Below, piece by piece: positions 49,347 through 61,900 of a DNA stretch of 64,000 nucleotides. The notes under the pieces were generated by a model. The model did no database searches and was not told the DNA's origin. It saw nothing but the letters and a program-made list of their open reading frames with translations. Every line of letters starts with the position of its first letter. Within the stretch, counting starts at the first letter, position 1. Made by a program: the position numbers and the translations under genes. This DNA is from Echinococcus granulosus (taxonomy: Eukaryota; Platyhelminthes; Cestoda; Cyclophyllidea; Taeniidae), in NCBI RefSeq assembly GCF_000524195.1, contig NW_020170437.1, positions 195,525 to 259,524 on the forward strand, read 5' to 3'.

Positions 49347-52300
49347 TCACCACTTTTGTTGGTTAGTGCGACGGCTGCGTCGACTGAGGATTGCAATTTC
49401 AAGAATGAAGGTTGTCAAAACGAAGCCCAAAATGGCTGTGAAGAAACTGATCGCCATGAAACGATAAAAACTGCTCCCTTCAATAATGTTAGTGGTAGTA
49501 TCACGAATTCGAAAGACAAACAACTGTAAAGGGAAATGCGTATAATTAGTATTTATGAATACGGGCATTAAAATACTCAAGTGAATTTTTGGGTCAGGTA
49601 AATAATATACTTTTGGTTGCAATGGTGGCTGACACATGCATGGTATTTAAGTCAAATGTAAATAGCAGTCTATTTGAGATTCAAAATGCGATATTTTATC
49701 CAAATTTGCTGTCTATTGGATTCAGTAGTATAACTACGCAATGTGGTTATAAGCCCTAAAACGCCTTTTTTTCTGTACCTCTCTTAAAGCTACTAATGTT
49801 GGATCGGAAATTAGATTTAGTCGAGGGACAAGTGCTAGACAGGAGATCCACCTTCATAGTCGTGCATAACTATCTCGCCCATGAATTAACCTAGGAAGCT
49901 CAATTCACCTTGTAAGCGGTCTTCTCCTCGCCGTTGATTTCGTTAGTGGCATGACAGACACCCACGTAGATTAGGTCCTTGGGATCACCGAGCTCTTTTT
50001 TCACAAGCATCATGGAACCAGTGTCGTTTCGCATCACCGCGGTGGGCCAATTGGGCTGCAATCGCGCGGGATCACGCCAACGTCCGATGCCCGAGAGGCC
50101 TAGTCGCATCACCTCGGAGATGGCCCCTTTGCGCAGGGGGTAGGCGTCGAGGCTGACCAACGGCGCGGGGTTGCCGCTTGCCAGGCACGTCACCCACTCC
50201 TCCGAGTTTAGCACAAAGGCAACGTCTTTCTCGCTCACTTGGTCCGGTGGTGGTGGACTGATGATAATGTTTGAGGGCGGAAAGAACACACAAATTTTGG
50301 CAGTGGCACGTCTTATAAGTTGGAGTTGTAGTTTGTTCCAATCGGTGGAAAAGTTATACAACTTATTACCTATTTCTGGTCTAACCTCACAAGTTAGTAT
50401 GGCGTTGTTGTGACTGTAGGATATATTCAGAAGGACTGGTGAGAAATAGATCAGCTTTTTGGGCGGATTTGCACCTGTAATTATGGCCGAAGCCACATGT
50501 AATGCTTTGGTCGTGGCATTTTCTACACGAGAGATTTTTAGTGTTGCAACGGTGGATAAAAGTCCAACGCCCAAAGGTTTGTCGTCCTCCACACAAAATG
50601 CCTGATAAGCCATGGCCTCACATTCAACAGATAGGATTTCTCCAACGTAGTAACAAGCCTCAGATCGAAAGGGAGACAGTCGTATTGTTGTACCTGTGGT
50701 ATTGCGGACAAGACACACCGGTTGGGCTGATATTTGACTCAGCACCAAGTCAGTCGAGTGCCCAACCATTTTGGTGGCACCAAACGCACAGCCGTAGTAA
50801 CCAAAATCATTAAAAGAACTCGGTTTTATATTCATTGCAAAGATTAAATCTCTTCCTTGTTGCTGTTGGTAAGCAATGAAGTTTGAGTGATTCGTAGTTA
50901 CTGTTCCGTTAATAAGATCATGATGCGACAGATGATGTGCAAAGGGATTGCTTTCAGACGAAACCATGTTTACCTGGCGGTAAAGGCGAAACCATTGTAA
51001 ATTTTTGGCAATTAAACCACTGTTCTCGGTTAGGATACTTGGACACACCACAGTGATTTGACCCGGGATTAAAACTATCTGCGATGAAATCTTCACCGTG
51101 GTAAATACAGTAGAGTTTTCATCGGCTAAAACAATAAACTGCACATCCTTCTCCGAGATCATATCTTTTCCACCACATTTGGACGCAGCGCGGCACGTGT
51201 AGACGTAAAACCCGGGACTTGGTAGATCCGACAGCCTTAGCTCTGATGAGCGCATCGTTTCTTTATGCTGCTGAGTGTCATTTAACTCTCTCGGCCGTGG
51301 AAGAGGTCCGAGCTTGTAAATCCAGTAAATAGTCGATTTCTCGAAGATTACTCCATCATCATAACAATTGAGAATTGCATTCCTTTTGAGGGGTTTGGTC
51401 ACCTCCGGAGCAACCTTCAGCCTACTACTTGGTCCACATATACGAAGGGGTCCAAGCTTTCTTCCCAACTTCCTCTCTTCTGTTGTCTGCAAGCTCCAGT
51501 AGCACCCGATATACTTCATCGTATCACGGTACGCGTTCACATTCAGAGAATGTTCCAGAAGGTAGTAACTGTAGTAGCCAAATGGTTCAAGCTGATCTAT
51601 GTGTAGATTTTGCCTGGACACCTGAGTTATTTGAGAATTTTGGAAAGTAAACTCAAAGATGTAGGGCTTGACATTCAAAGGAGAAGTGACGGGATATTTT
51701 ATGTGCCATATGAGGCATCTGGTCTCCAAACGGTCGCCTTCAAGGAGTGTTAGCGATGTCGGGGACGAGTTTACTAATGTCCAAGCCTTTGAAGTCAATT
51801 TATGGGCAAGTAAAGGGGGCTCCTTTCTGGGGAATACAATAAGTTCTGGCTGAATATCCGCGTCATTATATCCCCCAAATAGGTAGAATCGACATACATA
51901 GCAGCCTGCGTCTGGAGTCTATCAATTACACAAGAAAGTGCTTTAGAAGTCTTTGGATATGCTCTAAAATCGTGCCAAGACTGAATGAGTCCAAGTTGAC
52001 TTCCGATATCACAGCTTTAATAAATCTATCATATAAATAATCCAGTAAAAGCGGAATTAAAATCAAGTCTCTATTAAATTTAATATTGTTTAAAACAAGC
52101 ATGTCGGAAAAGTATTTATCCGACATCGTCGGTCCCAATCGTCTAAATAGTACCTTGCATTCGTTTTCTCTTACCTCCCCGTTGGGGCAATCCTACGATT
52201 ACAAGATTTTTATTAATTTGATTATAATTTATAGGCGAGGGCAACATTAAGTTCATTGCCAGACCTTATTTGATATGTGGAATATTTTTGCTCTAGTTAT

Positions 52301-55300
52301 TTCGGGGTTATCTGCAATGCGTTGGTTAGCTTTAGGTTTCGGTAAAGGGGTCACTTAGGTGACTCGCGATTGTACCTTCACTAGGCGGCCTGGCCTACGG
52401 GCCATGCCGGTAGAACCAAGCCCTTTAATATGTCAAAAATATTTATATTCTATCCAAGCATCATGTCTTCTTTCGTTTTCAGGAGCAATTTTTCCTTTAC
52501 CATTTGGTTGGGTGTCAAATACCTAGAAAAACTCGACGTTCTATTATGAGCTAATTCGAGCAAATAATAAAAATAAGGAAAATTTAAGTCCCTTTAGTTT
52601 GTTGCCGCTTTAAACTGGTTAGAAAAAATTCTAATGCAGAAATTGAGTCCCATAGGGGAAGATTCTCTACGCGAAGAAAATTGGACGGCTAATTTGCTGA
52701 TTCATTCCCGTTATCATCTAGGCGTCTCTAGGGTCCCAAATTTTTATTTTCACCAATACTTTGGTGCACTTTCATAATCATAGATGCTCGTATGACATTT
52801 GAATTTTGATAAGACTCAACAATTTGTTTTATCATTAAACTCAGCATAAATTGCAAGACTTACCAAGGCACGAGATATTTGAATCCTCACAGCTTTATGA
52901 CCTTGATTATCGTCAACACTTTCCACTTTGAATTCATCCAGAGGGATACTGCTCCACCACCCAATCGGCTTGAAGTGCTGAATGAAATAATATGCTTTGC
53001 TCCCCTCCTTTTGCATCTGGAAGCTTACATGAAACAGGGGTAGCTCTATAGGCTCTGCTGCAAATGTGACCTTCCCGAGTACATACAAGCTGTGTATCTC
53101 CTTGGAATCCTTGTTTTCCATAATCGGACATTCAATAGCCCACGGCTCACTTATGTTTATCATTCCCAACCTCGGATAAAGCGAACCTGGCACAGCCCAA
53201 CGTCCATTTGAGTTACCGGAGGCATAATTGACGTGTGCCTCCTTCACTGCGCTATCGTTCCCGCCGTTGGAAACCTCACACTCCAATTTAGCCACACCCC
53301 ATGCCCCTACTTGCCAGAATGACGGGGCTGCTCGAGACAAAGCGAAGTAATATGGCGATGTTTCTTCTTTTGGGATAAACTTTTTCGGGAAAAATCCTGG
53401 CTTTGATTTGGAGAGGATGGACGCACGGGTGGAATTGACAGGATTTTTATAGAAGGATATCCTATTTAGCCCCAAGCGAAAATTCCACGGATGTGCTTCC
53501 TTTATACGCCAGTTAAAGTTCGTCGGTGGTGGATAGGCAATAACTTCACATATCCACTCGTAGTAGCCAATGTTTATGTTCGTCAGAGTCGGTTTAACTG
53601 GGAAAAGATTGTCGATAGGATCACTAAGAAGACGATTGTCTTCATCCATTTCCCACGATGGTAGGGTTTCGCAAAATACAAATGCGTCAAAGTGCTTAAT
53701 GGTGACCAGAGGAATGGTGTATTCTATAGCACGATTGTAGACATTCCCTTTAGGTACGTACGAAAGACTACATTTTGCAAAGGCAGCTTTTGGATGGGTG
53801 GTTAAATGAGTATTACTGGAGCTTCCACAGCCCCCATTTTCCCAAGTGGTGAATCGGCAAGGTGTTGTTGTGTTTACATTGCCTCCCCCTGTTTCCGAAC
53901 AGATGACAAAACTTTCGCTCCTGTCTGCAAAAGCCATTTGGAGGGAATAACTCTGCTGCTCTCCTGTCACTGCCTCACAGACGAATGACATGCGGGTACC
54001 CAAGCGGGGAGTGTCGGAGTCGTCGGTAAAGGGTGCGGAGACCACTCGCCTTATCGTGGGTCTCATCGGACAGTTGGAGGTGAGGAGAATGCGAACTGGG
54101 TTGCTAGACTGCAAGGGAAGAGCAGTGAATCTCTTCGAAAGCAATTTAGGATAGCTTAGAACACAGTGTATGTCCGAATTTTCCGCCTCCTTGGGAAAAG
54201 CGGGCCAAATAAGGCGAGCGGATACTTTACGACCAATGTCTCGATACCTGAACCCCTGTTGAGTCGAATTAGTTCTAACTACCACTAAGTAGGAGCTACT
54301 ACTGTTAGACCAGTAGACGAGATCAATTTGGTAGTTAATTCTTGTCATCTCAATGACACATTCAAATTCGGCCGAATCGTTGGCCTTTTGAGCCAACTGA
54401 TTTATCAGAAGATATGGTGCCTTCAAACCCCCTTGGTTGAGTCTGATATCAATTGTTATAGAGCCTGATTGTGACTATAAGTGAAGAAAAAAATTAATAG
54501 AGATGAGTGTGTAGGCATTGCACTGCACGGAGAATTTAAAATTAACAGTCGTTTGATACGTGTTGATTTCTTCGTAAAGGACTAACAATGTGCAAGATGA
54601 CAAAATCAAAAAGTTGCTTGACCATGCGTGCGAAAGCTTTGCAATGCGATTACTTTTTACATTTTTAGATATTATGCGCTTCTTCAATGAGAAAATAACT
54701 AGTACATGAAGTTTCTAAGGATTTTGAATGAATTTTCTAGCGAAACGTTTAATAGTTATTGAACGATTTCCACTTGTTAAATTAATTACTTTTAGGCAAA
54801 CAAGAAAAAATAAACAAACTCCTACGTGCAGCGAAACAAATTCATTACTGATTAAAAGCTATTAAAGTAAAAACGTCGCGTTAGTTTCCGTCTGTTTGTA
54901 CTGTTGCATATATAAAGTAAAAACAACCTCCCAAATACCTTATAGATCAAATGGTATTGTTCCATTCACGGCAAAAATGTTTGAACAAACTATTCCTTTC
55001 TCTAGTATTAAACGAATGTTAAACTCACCAAAATTGTATCAACACCTCGTTCATAGGCAAGGATGGCATCGCCATCGAGAGAAGCGTCCAGTTTTATGCT
55101 TCGTGACATACTGAGGCATGTGGATCCAGATCCACTGGATGCCGAATCTGCTAGTACTTTTTTGCATTTAGAGTCAAAGTATTTCTGGTTTTCAAAACCC
55201 TTTATAATGCTGGCTGCTGCAGTCTGATCTATGAAACACACTCTCAAATGTCTTTGTTCCTTGTCGAAAGGGCTTACTCGAATAACGGTAAAGAAAGTGA

Positions 55301-58133
55301 TGCTTTCACCTTCGAACATAAAGCTTCGTAGATGAGATAAGAAGCCAAATCCTACAAAACTTTTGTTGTATACATCCGCCGGTTGTGAAAGGTTACAAAT
55401 CGCGTCGAAGAGAGGAAGGCGTTTAATGAAAGTGGCTTGATGCTTGGTGGAATGGTCCGAACACTTTTCACCGAAAACATCACCATTGGTAAGCTGAACC
55501 GAGCAGTCGGGACTTCCTTTCGCCCAGCCAGATGGACTTGCAAAATAAACACTAATGACATGAACATACTTCATTTTCATGAGCCGCATAAATCCAGCTA
55601 CATCGCCTTTATCCCAGCGATCCTGCGGAAGTACAACGGCGTGTGGACGATGGACTTGCAAACCATCCTCTCTTGTATTAAGAACGTTTTTGTCCACAGA
55701 AAGGAAACCCTCGGTAAGATCTACGGGGATTTTCCGAGGACATGAGTCATTATTTGCGTGATAGATTGGCTGAGGTCTGACAGATTTTGAAAACAGACCT
55801 TCAGCAAGCTGAAAACGCGAAAGTCCGTGAGTTAATGACTTCGGACCAGCATATAGTGAAGCCCTTTTTAAGACCTTGTTTAATATAGTGGTCGGATTCG
55901 TACTTATTCGTACATAATCGGCTCCATGAGCGAGTCCGAGAATGATCTGTTGCAATAAGTGGACATAGCGTTGGCCATAGAAATCCAAACTACTTTCAGC
56001 ATCATGGGGATCTAGCAATGTATGCCCTGCGACCATTTGGGGTGAGTAAATGAGAGATAGGTCAAGTGATACGAAACGGTGTTCACAAAGACAAATAGTT
56101 AGAAAGAGGAGGCGTTCAATTCGGTACGTCTTCCCTACTAACTCATTAAAAGCACTGCATTGAAAGAGGAAGCTCATTCCCCTGTACCTGGCGTCATTAG
56201 GAACTTCTAGCCGGTCACCTTGGAATGCAGAATTCGGAAATGCATCTGGACTATCGAGAAAGACGTTTGGAGTGCCAGCAAGATTGAAATAAGTGGAAGA
56301 ATTGAGGGATAGTAGTCGGCTGGGATCAACTTTTGTCCACTGATAGGTAGGTGGAGGAAAGCCCTTAGCTCCAGTGCACCGAATGCTGGTGCCTAATGGC
56401 ACAGGATATTCCTGTAGGTGACGAACACTACCATAGAAGGAGAGATCCCCTTCCACAGCATGGAAAACTAGAATGTCTCGAGTATTCGAAGCAATGTGGC
56501 CTAACTCAAAATTATCTTTTAGGTCATTTTCATCTTTTATCCAGGCTGGAACATCCTTCTTTTCAGCCTTAGATGTTACCGAACAGGTAGCTTTCAGCTT
56601 TCCCCCATATTCTGCTTTACCATACCCACCGCACTGATAAAATTTGAATTTTTGCATTCGGTGCATACCCTCTCGTAAATTTAAGGTACGCACAAGCTTA
56701 AAAGGAAAATCCCATCTAGGTTTTGGCTCTTCTCTAGTAAGACTGAGAGACATGGAAAAATTAAAGCCGACTTCAGTGGTGGTCCAACAAACAATGTAGC
56801 CGACTTGCTTGGTCATGAAATAGGGATCCAGTGATTCGGTGTACTGATTGTGAACATCGCCTACTTTTATTGCTTTGGCCGGCACTACTTTATCGTAGAT
56901 AAAGGTTTGAACGTTTATTGAGTCAGCAATGACAGTAAGACGTCTGTCTGTACAGACTTGTAGACGAACTGCACCAACCTTGACAGTGCACTCATAGATT
57001 CCGCTATCAGTCAACTCTGCAGCATTTTTTCGTAAGTTGAAAAACTTCTGTCCACTTTTTGCTTCTATCCAAAATCCAACCGGCAATGGCTCTGCACTAA
57101 TTGAGCCGAGGGATTTCGTTTTCTTGCATTCAATTCCGTCAGGTGACACTAACACATCCAATGGGCAAAACATGCGAATTTTTTGGCCAATATGAACAAC
57201 GGCTGGCCAGCCTATCTTCAGAGGGGTTACTCGGTAATCTGCTCCTAAGTCCCTGGAAAATAATTTCAAGTTAGTGGGAGGTATTTTAAGTAGCCAGGGC
57301 GCAAATCGCCTTATTATCCACTCTTTGAGATGTACTTCAGCTTGATCAGTTGTATGGGACGAATTCAATGCGTTAAAAGCCATAATTACCAAACCAACGT
57401 CTTCTATACTTGGTAGGCAACCGAATTCGATCACATTTGATTTATAGTGAGATTTGCATGGAACAAAATTAGGGTAACTTCTGTGTCTGGGATACCGAAT
57501 TAGATAAGCCCTGACGCTGCCTCTTGGAATGCCTGGATTATATTCCACAGATCCGCTTATTTCCGTGCCCTCAATTTGGCGTTCTAGTACAGAATAAACT
57601 TGGGAAAGCTTCGTTCCGTCAAGAACTGATGCTAAAGTACTTTGAAGCGTTTTTTGAAGTTGAGGGACATTACAAGTGAGAGTGGATCCAATCAGAACGG
57701 GTGGAGCTGCCAATGAAAGCGTGCTTGTTTTCTTGAAGACTTCGTCATTGTCATAAAACTTCACAGTTAGAGCGTAATCCCCAGCCATGTCTTTGGTCAC
57801 ATGGAAAGCGTACAGGGAGACGATGCTCCCATCCACCCGTAAACCAAAGGAATTTTCCGGTCCACAATCTTGGTACTTACAACCTAACGGGCAGGTGAAA
57901 AAGCGCTCTGTTGTTGGCAAATTGGCCGGACCCGTATACTGACAGTCAATGATGGCGTCTTGGCGGTACTCCCATTTAACGGACCTGACTCTGGCCCCCA
58001 GGCGTGGAATAAACCACACAGACCAGTCTCTCTCAGTAATGGCCCTCTCGTCTGCTTCATAATACTGTACATTTACATCCGCCAGAGATGGCTGCAGTAA
58101 AAGAGCCAGGAAGAAGACTGCTGTCGTAGCCAT
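49347..58133 (-). CDS. Giant single-pass membrane protein with divergent Ig-like segments
   Basis: Four exons: 58133-55029 (1035 codons), 54474-52864 (537), 51918-49909 (670), 49523-49347 (58 plus stop). All introns are phase 0; 2300 aa in total. No known orthologue recognised. Seen: a signal peptide (MATTAVFFLALLLQPSLADV), a very long cysteine- and sequon-rich ectodomain (NSS, NFS, NGT, NHS, NTT sites), one membrane helix at about 2263-2289 (FMAISFFTAILGFVLTTFIL) and a short basic tail (SRRSRRTNQQKW). Ig-like hallmarks recur: DSGIYECTVK (376-385), STLTCNV, IRCTGAKGFPPPTYQW, GYYEWICEV...FNW, PDAGCYVCRFYLFG (about 1574-1587), SPGFYVYTCRAASKCG, FNDFGYYGCAFGA. Spacing is irregular, so domain counts are uncertain. 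It is most likely a cell-surface adhesion or receptor protein. The start codon is the ATG at 58133; a TTG two codons upstream is rejected. Confidence 0.85.
52370..52500 (+). repeat. Decayed TRIM LTR fragment in an intron of the Ig-like gene
   Basis: CACTAGGCGGCCTGGCCTAC, GGGCCATGCCGGTAGAACC, AATATTTATATTCTATCC and CATGTCTTCTTTCGTTTTCAG follow the block order of the intact LTR. It lies in the 945-bp intron 51919-52863, antisense to the gene. Confidence 0.6.
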
Positions 58134-58911
58134 AACCAAGTCGATTTTACTTAAAAATCAATAAGCCAACTGACATGATTTTTAAATCACGATCCAAATA
58201 CATGCCAGTGCCACACTTTGCGGTGCTAGAGATGCACTTCATGGAGTTCTAGCAAGTAAGTTACTAACGTCACTCGCTTACCTTGAAAGCTACCCACGAA
58301 AGCTGAGGTAGGTAGGCAGGTAAGCGAAATCATTAATTTTAAATAGAAACACAGTCTTTGTTGCCTTATTGAAGCAAGCTGAAGATCTCAGCGATAGTCG
58401 TAGCTAATGCACATCACGCGAGCCACGCGTTCATCCACCCACGCCCACGAGCTTTCAAAAGTCCAATCTTGAGAAGGCTTCAAACAGATCGCAACCTGGG
58501 ATTTTGCACTTTTCCTTCCCTCAAAGCAAATAACTAACAACTGAGGTGTCTCATTGACTTCATATCTGATCTAATAAAGGAGCACAGGAAAAAACATGGT
58601 TTTAAGTAACCCATTTATCAATGCAAATGTAATTTCATACAATCTAGGCAAGGCATTCACAGACCAACTGCCGTGTATCATCTGTTATTCTGGAAACCAA
58701 ATCAGAAATCCCAGAAAAAAAAACTGAATTTATACATATACATCGGACAACACAGTCAAATGGATCCGTGGCAATGGATGAAAGACCAAGCCACATCAAA
58801 ACAGTGCAACCTTGGATGCTTATCTAGCAGCAAATACACGTACACCCTACCGATTTAGGGGAATAGAAACAGCTACATTGGAAGAGGCAGAAAAAGAGAT
58901 GGAAATAAAAG
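58134..58911. other. Spacer between the Ig-like gene and the TUTase gene
   Basis: Upstream (promoter/5'UTR) region of the Ig-like gene and the 3' flank of the TUTase, both on minus. A short GCTTACCT-containing repeat occurs around 58260-58320. No exon supported. Confidence 0.4.
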
Positions 58912-61900
58912 TTAGGGGTTTCTGCGTTGACCGCGGCCATGAGATCGGTTTACTCCACCACGATTCTCGGCCCCTCTACCAAAAGGGACTCCAGCGCTGG
59001 CGCCCGCACCACGGCGGCCAACACCACCTCTTCTCGACGGTACTGAGGCCATCTCTTGAGGTCTGTGTTGTTGTTGTTGCTGTTGATAATGGTGAGACGT
59101 GCGTGAACGATTCGACGGAGTAGGTAAATTGGCAGCAGCGCGATTGAAACTGGTACCATTCACGGAAAAACTTCCACCTTCAGGAAAACGGGGAGCAAAA
59201 ATAAACTGTAGAAATGTGATCATGGCAATTTACCTAACGTGTACTAAACTTCTCTTTTTTCACAAGGAAATTCCCATCAAGTGTGAGAAATACCTAATGG
59301 TTATTATTAATCCCTCGGTAAGATGTGCGAAGAATGCTGGAGAAGTAATAAATATTCAACACATTCCAGTAAACCATAGAGCGAATACGAAATTGAAGTC
59401 AAACAATCGACATCTGAATTCCAAAAAAATTAAATTTACACGTCCAGAATATTTCATTCCGACCGATTTCACAGGACCTATTTCTTTAATACAAAGTTGA
59501 TCGTAAAACCGTCACTATTAATAAATAAAATTGGTTCCAGTATTGCGCAATTATGACTGCCTTAAGTTTAGGACTCAGTGCGGACCTTTCCAATCTCCAC
59601 CGACTACGCAAATCGGTCCTTTAAAATTAGTGTGCCTTATAATGTCCTTGGGGTTAGCCAGAACACCACACTGGGCTCCAACAACCCAAGCAGTTTAGAG
59701 ACAAAGTGAATGGCGCTCAAAAATACCGAATCAGACAGTCTGATAATGTCTGCCATTATTGCTTGTGATGGAGTTGTACATCATAATTCTTTCAGATTGA
59801 TCAGAACATTCACTACTTACTATTTGACACCCTAAAGTCTTTCATATGAATCGAATCATTAGGACCAACTCTTGTTTCCCATAAATCCCTGACCGAAAAT
59901 TTGAAGAATACAATCTTATTTGACACGATATTATGGTACTTTTAAAATGAACAATTTACTTGGAAGCTCAAGAATCTCAGCAACCAACGGCAGCGGTGGA
60001 ACAAAAATTCATGCAAGCTAAACGATTACTGATATGCCAAGTGTTGAAAGTGATATAATCATCATGGAGGGGAGAGTTCGTGGTCGTTTCCTTTAAGGCG
60101 ATGAAATAGGTCAAACTTACGAGTGCGAAGATTGGGCACAGCGCTAGCAGGAGTCGAGACACCATTGACGTCGTCAGGGTGAAAAAAAGGCGTGGGGTTC
60201 AACCGTGGCGGCGGAACACCGTTGGAAGACCTATCCTTACGTTCGTTCTTTTTGGTTATTCTAATTTGATTATTTAGATTCAGTTTCTCCGCCGAGAAGA
60301 GGTAGCTAAAATGAATATTTGAGAAAAAAACTTGGTTAAATGGAATGCCCCCGCATGCTGGTGAGAAATAATACCACGGTAGGATTACTTAATAATGAAT
60401 GGACATATTGATAATGGTCATTAATACATTTACAAAAAAATTTCATCAAAACTCTTATTTATCTCTGTTATCTACATCATTCAATCCATCCAAACTTAAT
60501 GTCCTACCTTGCCTCACTTAGCTGCAAATTCGCATCCCTAAGCACGAAAAAACTTACAATTTCCACTGGTTGGGGGTCAACTGGTCCCTGATGAACGTAG
60601 TGTGGTGTAAAAGAGTATAGTAAAGTGAATTCAAAACTTGATTGAGTACTAAAAAATTGAAAGAAATGATGAGGATGAGCACTATAAGATGGTAGCCTCA
60701 AATAAAATTGGTGAAGAACACCCACCTTTTCGACAAACGGAGTTAGTCAAATTATGACGCAGATTGAAGGGGTCTAGAACAGAAATGGAAATAATTAACT
60801 AAACCAAACTTTACTTAAATAGTTTATGCGATTGATAAGGCATTTTGAGGCACTATGAGCGTCTGTTTAGCACTTCAAAGTTAACGCGAGTAAGAAAAAC
60901 GTGAACGTGGAAAGTTCTTTAATTGAAAGGAGATGGTTGGTCAGTTGAACAGTAAATAATAAGTAATCCGGGAAAAAATGCATCAAGAAAGTTACCTGAG
61001 TGCAATGAGTCAAACCTACCCTCGACAGCAAGGAGAGATTCCCACAATTTTCCCAAGCGGTCTAGTCGACTTTTTTGTTTGATGGTCACGACATAGTGCT
61101 CTCTATCAAACTCAAACAGGTAGTACCGAAGAAAGCCAAACCACAGTTCAGCTACCGTGACATCCTTTTCAGGTGGCTTCCAGAGTTTATGCTACAATAC
61201 ATGGTAGTAATGGACATCGTTCATGACCCAAACGTAGGATATTACTAGGCCGACTTTACAAATAACAATATTAAGCTGAATGAAGGCTGCACAAAATATG
61301 ATATAATAGAATTTATTTAGACTATCAAGAAGTGCATAGAGGGGAGTTTAAAATAGCGGATGCATATGCAACGACTGAACAATAAAGACCCTCAGGCAAT
61401 GAAGACAACCATTGCCAAATACTTAGCCTATGAGCAGATGGATAACTCAACGAACGAATTTAGGGTTTCCGAAAACGGGGCAATTACAATGAAGAATATG
61501 CTTTACAAGGTGCTTTGATATTTGTAAGGTTTTTCAATATAATAAAATTGTTGTAGCACCGTGACGACAAGGTAATGCAGGGCTATGGGTAAAGCGGAGA
61601 ATACGAACTTGGACACAATGGCACCCACCTACATGGAAGAATACTTAACAAATGAGCTGAAGGCTCTGCATCCTGCCATACCGGTTCTCCATTTAAAAAT
61701 ATAAAATTGATTGAGGTATAGTCAACGGAAATACAATACTTACAACCATGCTCATATCATTTTGGTACCAAACGTTCCATTTACCGACATTAATTACAGG
61801 CTTTTCATTGCCTTCGTGGAGCTAAAATAGAACAGAAGACTAGTGGATATGGAACAGTAGAAAATTGGTTTGAATTCTAGCAGAAAATTCTTATGAGGGT

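Noticed and set aside
61560..61680. Hydrophobic minus-strand stretch VGAIVSKFVFSALPIAL as a TUTase exon
   Set aside because: The flanking exons join in phase without it, and it runs into a stop without a good donor.
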